Positions 1-5,943 of a DNA stretch of 7,089 nt are shown here, in pieces. The position numbers and the translations under genes were made by a program. The DNA lies in the NCBI GenBank assembly GCA_021785155.1, contig JAJYGE010000046.1:1-7089 (forward strand), written 5' to 3'. This DNA is from Planctomycetota bacterium. GTDB taxonomy: Bacteria > Planctomycetota > Phycisphaerae > WQYP01. How positions within the stretch are numbered: position 1 is the stretch's first letter; each line of letters begins with the position of its first letter. The notes beneath the pieces were generated by a model. That model ran no database searches. It was not told the DNA's origin and saw only the letters and a list, made by a program, of their open reading frames with translations.

Positions 1-6
1 ACTGCC

Positions 7-34
7 TTCTAACTCCTAACTTCTAACTCCTGAA
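7..34. repeat. 7-bp tandem repeat array A (four units)
   Basis: Four consecutive 7-bp units are visible: TTCTAAC, TCCTAAC, TTCTAAC and a diverged TCCTGAA. The second base of the unit alternates T/C. The same unit recurs in array B at 187-228, so this is a dispersed short tandem repeat and not chance. The array may continue left of the window in degenerate form, but bases 1-6 do not match. No function can be read from the sequence. Confidence 0.85.
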
Positions 35-38
35 CGCT

Positions 39-53
39 GGCCCCGTAGGGGCC
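39..53. repeat. GC-rich perfect inverted repeat after array A
   Basis: GGCCCC (39-44), a 3-base spacer GTA, then GGGGCC (48-53) form a perfect 6-bp stem. No T-run follows on the + strand (an A-run lies at 57-61), and no T-run follows in the minus direction, so it does not look like a standard intrinsic terminator on either strand. It begins 4 bases after the 7-bp array ends. Confidence 0.7.
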
Positions 54-61
54 CCTAAAAA

Positions 62-174
62 CATCTTGGGCATCTAGGACAACTTGAACCAAACCCGCTA
101 AAATCAACGCTCCCATCAACTTGCTCAACTTGGGCACCTTGCCCCCCGAACTTGGGCATCTTGGGCAAGTTGAA
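62..174. repeat. Three triplets of a 9-bp repeat (about CAACTTGGG)
   Basis: Nine-base periodic units occur as three groups of three. The first is 62-88 (CATCTTGGG, CATCTAGGA, CAACTTGAA). The second is 117-143 (CAACTTGCT, CAACTTGGG, CACCTTGCC). The third is 148-174 (GAACTTGGG, CATCTTGGG, CAAGTTGAA). The first and third groups end in similar units finishing TTGAA. The groups are separated by 28 and 4 bases and are not in a common 9-bp phase. CAACTTG at 126-132 also has its reverse complement CAAGTTG at 166-172, so part of the region could fold. A 9-bp period is compatible with a former tripeptide-coding repeat, but no supported reading frame is present. Confidence 0.7.
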
Positions 175-186
175 ATTCGCAAGGTC

Positions 187-228
187 TTCTAACTCCTAAC
201 TCCTAACTTCTAACTCCTAACTCCTAAA
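187..228. repeat. 7-bp tandem repeat array B (six units)
   Basis: Six consecutive units are visible: TTCTAAC, TCCTAAC, TCCTAAC, TTCTAAC, TCCTAAC and TCCTAAA. They are followed by a partial unit TTCT. This is the same unit, in the same orientation, as array A at 7-34. Together the two arrays bracket the 9-bp repeats. Confidence 0.88.
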
Positions 229-256
229 TTCTGGCGGTGCCGCCGCGTTGCAGAAT
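228..256. repeat. Nested inverted repeat after array B
   Basis: Outer arms ATTCTG (228-233) and CAGAAT (251-256) are exact reverse complements. Directly inside the left arm, GCGG (234-237) pairs with CCGC (240-243) across a 2-base loop, leaving a 7-base bulge on the right side. It overlaps the last base of array B. As with array A, a GC-rich hairpin follows the 7-bp repeats. No T-run follows, so terminator function is not supported. Confidence 0.5.
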
Positions 257-390
257 CGGTCACAGGCCTCCGGCAAATTTGCCATGCCCAACCGGCTTTC
301 GCCAGGACCATGAAGCGGTGTAGAATAGTGGTGCTGAAACAGACGGAGTTGGATACTGATTCGGTAATGCTGTGAGGGTATTGGACTTTT
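257..390. other. Gene-free leader of the ALDH gene, no clear signal
   Basis: With the repeats to its left, this completes a 390-bp stretch without a supported gene. A TAGAAT hexamer at 321-326 resembles a -10 box, but no convincing -35 box lies 16-18 bases upstream, so no promoter is called. GAGGG at 374-378 is a weak Shine-Dalgarno-like sequence 12 bases before the ATG at 391. Minus-strand open frames here overlap the ALDH start and show no recognisable protein. Confidence 0.5.
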
Positions 391-1914
391 ATGGAACCGG
401 TTGAACAACCTTCATCCAGACACCGCAACGCCACGCAACCACTTGAACTGAGCATCGCCCAGGCCCGGGCGTCGCAGATTCAGTGGAGTCGGCAAACCGT
501 TGAACATCGCCTTTTTGCCGTCGCAAAATTCCGGCAGAGCCTCGCGGCTGATCCGTCGCGATTTATCCATGCGCTTTCCCATTTGCCGGATCGCAGCAAT
601 ATCCAAACCATTTCCGCGGAAATTATTCCCTTAGCCGATGCGGCCAGGTTTTTATTGCGGCAAGCACAACGCATCTTGCGGTGCCGCGTCCGATCACCGC
701 TGTTTTCAGGTATCCGCATCCGCGTGGATCGCCGTCCGCATGGTCTGGTGCTGATTGTTGGTCCCTCCAATTATCCCTTGTTTCTCCCGGGTGTTCAGGT
801 ACTTGAAGCACTGGTGGCCGGCAACGCCGTACTGCTAAAACCCGGTAAAAATGGCACACCCGCCGCGACGGCACTGATCAGCCTGCTGCGCATCAGCGGT
901 ATTGATCCAACGCTCATTCACCTGCTGCCTGAAGATACCGGCGTGGTTAATGAAGCCATTGCACAGGGTGTGGATCAGGTGATCGTGACCGGCTCGGTTG
1001 CGGCCGGAAGAGCAATCATGAAATCCATGGCGGAAAAACCTCCGCGCCCGGCCATTATGGAACTTTCAGGATGTGACGCGGTGTTTATCCTCTCCAGCGC
1101 GGATTTATACCGGGCGGTGGCGCTGCTGCAATTTGGTCTGGAGTTCAATGGCAGCGCGACCTGTATAGCGCCCCGCCGGGTGATTATTGTCCGCTCCATG
1201 CTGGAAAAATTTGAGCATTTGCTGCTAAGCCGGTTTGAAGACTACAAACTTTCCGGGATCTCGGAAACCACAACCGCAAAAGTAATGCCGATGCTGCGCG
1301 AGGCGTTGAATCGGGGCGCACGACTGATGGTAGGAAAAATATCGGGCGACAAGCTGTGGGGGCCGCTGATTCTGTTCCACACCACTGTTGACATGCCAAT
1401 TATGTCGGCGGATATATTCGCGCCCGTATTATCCGTGCATGTCGTGGCCGATCCGCTGGAAGCGGTCAACGCCTATAACGCGTGTCCCTTTCGCTTAAGC
1501 GCCTCAATTTTCGGCGATTCTGTACCCGCCAATGCACTGGCCCGCAGAATTGATGCGGGGTGCATTGTCATTAATGATCTGATTGCTCCGACCGCCCACC
1601 CGGAGGTTCCTTTTACCGCCCGCGGAGAAAGTGGTTACGGCACCACGCGCGGGGCGGAAGGGTTGCTGGCCATGACGTGGGCCAACGTGGTCATTGAGCG
1701 CACGGGCCGATTATTGCCGCACTTGCGCAAGCCGGAGCGGCATGATCAACAGATACTTTTGCTCCTATTACGAATACTGCATGGATCCGATTTGGCGGTT
1801 CGCATGCGGGCGTTTTTTTCACTCATGCGCATCTTCATGGGGTTTCCGGGATCACGGGCGGACAAAGATGCTGGCTCAATCAAGGACAGAGACACACATC
1901 ATGCCTCGCTATAG
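391..1914 (+). CDS. Aldehyde dehydrogenase superfamily protein with C-terminal extension
   Basis: This 507-residue protein has the NAD(P)-dependent aldehyde dehydrogenase fold (PF00171) and probably oxidises an aldehyde to an acid in the cytoplasm; the substrate cannot be told. Seen in the sequence: GPSNYPL at 124-130 (Asn127 matches the oxyanion-hole Asn), LLKPG with Lys150 for cofactor binding, VTGS near 199-202, Glu224 in MELSG as general base, and nucleophile Cys258 in GSATC. The Glu-to-Cys spacing of 34 matches ALDH2. The usual Glu of the E-x-F-G-P motif is Asp341 (ADIFAP). A glycine-rich PF...SGYG motif lies at 407-417. The N-terminal part before the Rossmann region is short. A tail from about 440 to 507 is Leu/Arg-rich (QILLLLLRIL at 454-463) and lies outside the core fold. 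An in-frame TGA at 373-375 forces the ATG at 391. The gene stands alone: the next one begins 232 bases later. Family assignment is firm; substrate and in vivo activity are unknown. Confidence 0.93.
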   Translation: MEPVEQPSSRHRNATQPLELSIAQARASQIQWSRQTVEHRLFAVAKFRQSLAADPSRFIHALSHLPDRSNIQTISAEIIPLADAARFLLRQAQRILRCRVRSPLFSGIRIRVDRRPHGLVLIVGPSNYPLFLPGVQVLEALVAGNAVLLKPGKNGTPAATALISLLRISGIDPTLIHLLPEDTGVVNEAIAQGVDQVIVTGSVAAGRAIMKSMAEKPPRPAIMELSGCDAVFILSSADLYRAVALLQFGLEFNGSATCIAPRRVIIVRSMLEKFEHLLLSRFEDYKLSGISETTTAKVMPMLREALNRGARLMVGKISGDKLWGPLILFHTTVDMPIMSADIFAPVLSVHVVADPLEAVNAYNACPFRLSASIFGDSVPANALARRIDAGCIVINDLIAPTAHPEVPFTARGESGYGTTRGAEGLLAMTWANVVIERTGRLLPHLRKPERHDQQILLLLLRILHGSDLAVRMRAFFSLMRIFMGFPGSRADKDAGSIKDRDTHHASL

Positions 1915-2146
1915 CAGCCGCACGGAAGCCATGATTGCAATATCCTGAATCATCAGCTTATGTTTTTTAGAAATTTATAAATACACTTTTGAACCCGAAC
2001 ACCAGCGAAGCACGGATCGGAATTATCGCCGCAGTGCGGCTCAATGCGTCCCCGGCATGCCCATGGTCCAGATGTCCAGTGCATTGCCGCCGATGTACGG
2101 GTTCCGGAAATGCGCACTCTCAAATTAATGGTGGTACTATATCATC
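1915..2146. other. Intergenic gap with an AT-rich patch
   Basis: This is the 232-bp spacer between the ALDH gene and the VWA gene. Bases 1961-1990 are strikingly AT-rich for this DNA and include a TATAAA at 1976-1981, which could be a -10 element. A -35 match at proper distance is not evident. TTGCAA at 1935-1940 with TATGTT at 1959-1964 (18-bp spacer) is a weak alternative. A small palindrome GCCGCAGTGCGGC lies at 2028-2040. A promoter for the VWA gene is plausible here but not located. Short open frames in this gap look spurious. Confidence 0.4.
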
Positions 2147-4624
2147 ATGCTGGAATTCCAACATCCTGTCATACTGCCGGGACTGCTTATCATTGTTATC
2201 GGTGCCATATTCGCACTTTTTGTGACCCGCACGCGCGCCACAGCTCGGAAGATTTATTCTATTTATCTGCCGATGCTCGCGGCAATATTCGCCCTGCTCG
2301 CGGCGAGTCAACCCGCAATTCATCTGCATACATCGGCAAGACGAATCATCGTGGCCCTCGATGATTCGCCTGCGGCGATTCATGCTCCATGGCATGATCC
2401 TCTGTGGCTGCGGAGCTTTCTAAAAACACATTTACCGCGCCATGTCCACATCACTTTGGTCACGTTCGCATCCCGACCGCACATTGTCGCGTCATCACTG
2501 CTTCCCGCAGACCGGCCCACGCATCCTCTCCGCCTGATGGCACCTGCTGATTCTCCCGCTTCCACCAAACGTCTGCTGCAATTCTCAGGGTCAACGCCGT
2601 GCTGGATATTCACCACGGGCCTTTTGCGCTGGCAATGGCCGGGGGCCACGGCATTGCCGGAGACTTCAGTGGCCGTCACTGTCATTCCGCCCACCCAAAC
2701 GGATGTCGGCATCACAAACCTGAATTGGACCTACAGCCAAAGAATCACCGCACAACCCGCAGGCCATCCTCCGATAACCGCCCCACCACAACTGCAAGTG
2801 ACCCTGCGCTCAACCGGCCCGGCCATTGCCACGCTGATCGTGCATACCGGTTCGCACGTGCTGAACCAAACGCCGCTGCGGTTTTTTCATGCCGGGGTGA
2901 AAATGGTGATATTGCCACCATTGATTCACCGCGTCATGGCAGCCGATCGAACCATTACTGTTGCCCTTCACTCGCACGACCCATGGCCCGGCGATAATCA
3001 GGCCAGCATTCTGATCCCCACGCCCGGCCGGCCGCGCGTGTTGATTCTCACGCGCCATACCACCACAGATAACAACACTGTTCCAGGGTGGATCGCCAAA
3101 GAATTGCCGCCAGCGCAATTCCCAGTTTCACTAAGTTTTCCGGCCCATTATCGAGCCGTGGTTTTAGATAACATTCCAATTCAGGATTTATCCTCCAGAG
3201 CGGAAAAAATAATCACAGATTATGTCACCAAAACCGATGGCGGCCTGCTGATCACCGGAACGCAACATGCGTTTGGCCCAGGCGGATATGCGTGGCCGAA
3301 TGGTACTACCGGCGCTGCATCCGTACTGGAACAACTTTCTCCATTATCCTGCGTGCCACCCAAGCCCAAGCCGCAGCACATTATGTTTCTGATGGACGTC
3401 AGCGGTTCTCTGGGCAATTCCACCGCATCCGGCGTGACGCGATTTGCACTGGCGGCCCATGCGGTTTGCTCCGCGGCGCAATTGCTCAAGCCGGAGGATC
3501 GTATCACCGTTTTATTGTTTTCCGGTCGTACCCGTCTATTGGTGGATGGCAACGCGAAAGCGGTTCGTCGGGTACTTCCGCGGCTGCTGGCGAAGATTGT
3601 TCCCAACGGCCCTACCCGACCGAATTCAGCATTACCCGTTTTACCAAGCCTGTTAACCAGAAAGGCTGTGCTGATCATGATCACAGATGGCCGAATCCCG
3701 CATTTGAATGTGCCGGCCTGGAAAAGCATGTTAATTAAAAACGCGGTTCGATTTGCGGTCATTGCCCCCGGCCATAGCAGCCGGGCGACAAAGCAATTGA
3801 TTGCCCAGACCCAGGCTTTGCGAATTTCCATGCACCACTTCAGTCAATGGGGGCCTCTTTTACGTGCGACCGTGGCCCGGCAGGTCGATGGGAATCCGGA
3901 AACCACCCATATTTCATGGTTCAGCATTCCCTTGCGTCTGCGCGGCCAGACCGACCGATGGGATCGGGTCTATGTCAAGCACGGAGCCACTCTTTTGGCC
4001 CAAAGCACCCGATATCCCCTGGCGGCAATATGGCGGCGCGGCCTGGGCCGTGTTGGGGCAATCGCATTTGCCGACGGTGGAGAGACGGCGGGCATACTGC
4101 ACAGCGATATACTCAACATGATTAAAATGCCGCAAGGTAATCACAATTTTTATGTCACAGCCGATCACGGAAACACCCGTTGGCACATTCAGGCGCAAGC
4201 TGTTACGAATGAAACGTATCTCAATGGACGGCAATTGCGGCTTACGGTTATTCAACCGCATGGGAAAACACTGGTAATTCCGATGTCGCAAATTGCCCCT
4301 GGCCAGTATTGCGCCCGGCTGCCGAAGCGTATTGGCACATTTTCGGCCACCGTGTGGCAGCATACCGGTCAGGGAAATCAGCGGCGCGAAGACTTTGTTG
4401 GAGATATCCGTGCGCCGCAGTTGCCTAATCACTATTTTCCCGCCACCGGGCGAATTGAGCAGTGCCCCTGGCCCAACGCCACGGTAATAACCGTTAATAG
4501 TTCGTCCCAAACCATCTGGCATCCAATGACCGGAGACGATGCGTTTGCGTTAACGAGCGTGCTCTGGGCATTGTCCGCGCTTAGCGCCATGGCGGCAATC
4601 GTGGCAGCGAATATGCGTTATTGA
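2147..4624 (+). CDS. Membrane-anchored VWA protein with amidotransferase-like segment
   Basis: This is an 825-residue integral membrane protein. Helices at about 7-26 and 36-56 enclose an Arg/Lys-rich loop (TRTRATARK, 27-35), so by the positive-inside rule residues 57-800 should lie outside the cytoplasmic membrane. A third helix at about 801-821 returns the short tail to the cytoplasm. Residues 65-115 look like a degenerate VWA start (ALDDSPA, then LVTFASRP). Residues 297-382 resemble the amidotransferase/ThuA-like segment of large BatA-type proteins (VVLDN at 338-342, GGLLITG at 365-371, FGPGGY at 376-381). A VWA domain from about 411 has a complete-looking metal site: DVSGS 417-421, Thr490 in NGPT, Asp514 in ITDG. 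The AIWRRGLGRVGAIAF stretch at 627-641 matches the part of this family that follows the VWA domain. A role in surface protein interaction or assembly is inferred; no ligand is known. No MoxR ATPase or DUF58 gene is adjacent. An in-frame TAA at 2126-2128 makes ATG 2147 the only ATG start. No good ribosome binding site is visible. Confidence 0.9.
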   Translation: MLEFQHPVILPGLLIIVIGAIFALFVTRTRATARKIYSIYLPMLAAIFALLAASQPAIHLHTSARRIIVALDDSPAAIHAPWHDPLWLRSFLKTHLPRHVHITLVTFASRPHIVASSLLPADRPTHPLRLMAPADSPASTKRLLQFSGSTPCWIFTTGLLRWQWPGATALPETSVAVTVIPPTQTDVGITNLNWTYSQRITAQPAGHPPITAPPQLQVTLRSTGPAIATLIVHTGSHVLNQTPLRFFHAGVKMVILPPLIHRVMAADRTITVALHSHDPWPGDNQASILIPTPGRPRVLILTRHTTTDNNTVPGWIAKELPPAQFPVSLSFPAHYRAVVLDNIPIQDLSSRAEKIITDYVTKTDGGLLITGTQHAFGPGGYAWPNGTTGAASVLEQLSPLSCVPPKPKPQHIMFLMDVSGSLGNSTASGVTRFALAAHAVCSAAQLLKPEDRITVLLFSGRTRLLVDGNAKAVRRVLPRLLAKIVPNGPTRPNSALPVLPSLLTRKAVLIMITDGRIPHLNVPAWKSMLIKNAVRFAVIAPGHSSRATKQLIAQTQALRISMHHFSQWGPLLRATVARQVDGNPETTHISWFSIPLRLRGQTDRWDRVYVKHGATLLAQSTRYPLAAIWRRGLGRVGAIAFADGGETAGILHSDILNMIKMPQGNHNFYVTADHGNTRWHIQAQAVTNETYLNGRQLRLTVIQPHGKTLVIPMSQIAPGQYCARLPKRIGTFSATVWQHTGQGNQRREDFVGDIRAPQLPNHYFPATGRIEQCPWPNATVITVNSSSQTIWHPMTGDDAFALTSVLWALSALSAMAAIVAANMRY

Positions 4625-4824
4625 CGTTTTGGGAGACGGGATTCCAGCGGGGTGCGAAAAAACGGGGTATTTTCGACGGCACAATATCCGGGAAGCCATC
4701 AGCACAATTTACAATAGAGATGAGTTGAGATTCAGTGCGGTTGAAAAAGGCCCGTGGGATGGAAATATTTTTCAGAGATTGTGACGGCGACAGGCAGAAA
4801 TGAACACTTTCCGCTAAAATCCCC
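4625..4824. other. Intergenic gap before aroB
   Basis: This 200-bp spacer separates the VWA stop codon from aroB and suggests aroB starts its own transcript. It has no recognisable coding content and no clear hairpin-plus-T-run terminator for the VWA gene. A candidate promoter is listed separately. Confidence 0.5.
4741..4769 (+). promoter_or_regulatory. Possible sigma70-type promoter for aroB-dprA
   Basis: TTGAAA at 4741-4746 matches the -35 consensus at 5 of 6 positions. AATATT at 4764-4769 matches the -10 consensus at 4 of 6, with a 17-bp spacer. It would give a leader of roughly 50 bases before the aroB ATG. A TACAAT at 4710-4715 is an alternative -10 but lacks a -35 box. The organism's promoter consensus is unknown, so this is tentative. 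Confidence 0.3.
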
Positions 4825-5943
4825 ATGATGTCAGAGATACTTTTACAACTTCCCTCAACCGCCGCCATAGCTTACAGCGTACATGTGGGAGCCGGTCTAT
4901 TATCGGAACTGGGCCCGCGCGTGAAAGAACACGCCCCGTCACCATCGTGCGCGTTGATTACCGATGATCGCGTCGCAACGCATTATCTGGCCATGGCCAG
5001 GGCGTCGCTGGAGTCCGCCAACTATCGCGTTTGCAGCTTTGTATTTCCCGCCGGCGAAGGTAATAAAACGATGCGCACGGTAACAGCCGCTTACGACACG
5101 CTGCTGTCGGCGCGTCTGGAACGTTCCAGCCCGGTGATCGCCCTGGGCGGCGGCATAACGGGGGATCTGGCTGGTTTTGTAAGCGCCACATTGTTGCGTG
5201 GTGTGCCATTTATTCAAGTGCCCACGACGCTGCTGGCGGCGGTGGATGCCAGCGTCGGTGGAAAAGTGGGTGTGGACCATGCAATGGGAAAAAATCTCAT
5301 CGGGGCATTTCACCAACCCGCCGGGGTGTTTACCGATGTGACAACGTTCAAAACGCTGCCGGCATTGGAAATGCAGTGTGGTCTGGCCGAATGTGTGAAA
5401 CATGCCGTTATCAAAGATGCCAAACTCCTGGATTTTATTGATCGCCATTTACCCGCGATTCTCGCGTGTGATTCAGACATGCTGGCGGAGCTGGTGGCCT
5501 GGAATGTAAAAATTAAGGCTGCGGTGGTTATGGCGGATCCGTTTGAACGCGGGGAAAGGGCGCTGCTGAATCTCGGCCACACATTCGGCCACGCCTTGGA
5601 AACACTGGGCGGATATGCCAATTTGTCGCATGGCCAGGCCGTAGCGCTGGGCGTGGTAGCGGCATGTCAACTGGCGGTGCAGCGCGGAGAATACCCGCGG
5701 GCATCCGCGTTGGCGGTGGAATCTTTGCTTAAACGCATTGGCCTGCCCGTGCGAATTGCCATTGCCGATCCGGCTGCGGTCTTCAAGGCAATGGGAAGTG
5801 ATAAAAAAATAATTTCCGGTCGCATGCGTCTGATTCTGCCATCGCAACACATCGGGCAGGCCCGTATTGCGGCAGATATTCCTAAAACTCAGATCATTGA
5901 GGCCATTGAATACATTCAGGAACATGGAGCGTCCGCTACATGA
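4825..5943 (+). CDS. aroB: 3-dehydroquinate synthase
   Basis: AroB converts DAHP to 3-dehydroquinate, the second step of the shikimate pathway to aromatic amino acids, using NAD+ and a divalent metal (usually Zn) in the cytoplasm. The 372-residue protein has normal family length. Seen: the NAD-binding stretch with Asp47/Asp48 (ITDDR), GEGNKT at 77-82, LGGGITGDLAGF at 107-118, VPTTLLA at 132-138, and Lys147 and Lys156 in the active-site region. Metal ligands appear to be Glu189 (GLAEC), His252 (LGHTFGH) and His269 (LSHGQ). Their spacings of 63 and 17 equal those of E. coli AroB (184, 247, 264). His256 is the conserved second His. All key residues are intact, so the enzyme should be active. An in-frame TGA at 4801-4803 forces a start at ATG 4825 or the adjacent ATG 4828. 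No Shine-Dalgarno sequence is apparent. Its stop codon overlaps the dprA start, indicating a two-gene operon. Confidence 0.98.
   Translation: MMSEILLQLPSTAAIAYSVHVGAGLLSELGPRVKEHAPSPSCALITDDRVATHYLAMARASLESANYRVCSFVFPAGEGNKTMRTVTAAYDTLLSARLERSSPVIALGGGITGDLAGFVSATLLRGVPFIQVPTTLLAAVDASVGGKVGVDHAMGKNLIGAFHQPAGVFTDVTTFKTLPALEMQCGLAECVKHAVIKDAKLLDFIDRHLPAILACDSDMLAELVAWNVKIKAAVVMADPFERGERALLNLGHTFGHALETLGGYANLSHGQAVALGVVAACQLAVQRGEYPRASALAVESLLKRIGLPVRIAIADPAAVFKAMGSDKKIISGRMRLILPSQHIGQARIAADIPKTQIIEAIEYIQEHGASAT
5926..5929 (+). promoter_or_regulatory. Ribosome binding site of dprA inside aroB
   Basis: GGAG at 5926-5929 lies 10 bases before the dprA ATG at 5940, within the last codons of aroB. 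It is the best-placed Shine-Dalgarno-like sequence in the window and supports the ATGA-overlap start. Direct re-initiation by ribosomes ending aroB could also serve. Confidence 0.45.

Noticed and set aside
39..61. GC-rich hairpin as an intrinsic terminator of a gene to the left
   Set aside because: It is followed by an A-run and not a T-run on the + strand, and the minus direction has no T-run after the stem either.
55..159. A 34-codon minus-strand frame (ATG at 159, stop at 55) ending in a CPRCPRC-like Cys cluster
   Set aside because: It lies wholly inside the 9-bp repeats, has no visible ribosome binding site, and its composition is explained by the repeat.
7..228. Heptamer arrays as a CRISPR array or telomere-type repeat
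   Set aside because: Units are 7 bp in direct tandem with no unique spacers, and the unit differs in length from the 6-bp telomere repeat.
1989..2364. Two short + strand frames in the ALDH-VWA gap that run into the VWA gene
   Set aside because: They overlap the VWA start in other frames and show no recognisable protein features.
3220..3831. A 203-codon minus-strand open frame inside the VWA gene
   Set aside because: It is antisense to a frame with clear VWA motifs and shows no recognisable domain; long antisense frames are common in GC-rich genes.
3914..4522. A 202-codon minus-strand open frame inside the VWA gene
   Set aside because: It is antisense to the membrane protein's coding frame, with no known motif and no sign of its own expression.
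4621..4626. TTGACG as a -35 box after the VWA stop codon
   Set aside because: No -10-like hexamer occurs 16-18 bases downstream; the sequence there is G-rich.
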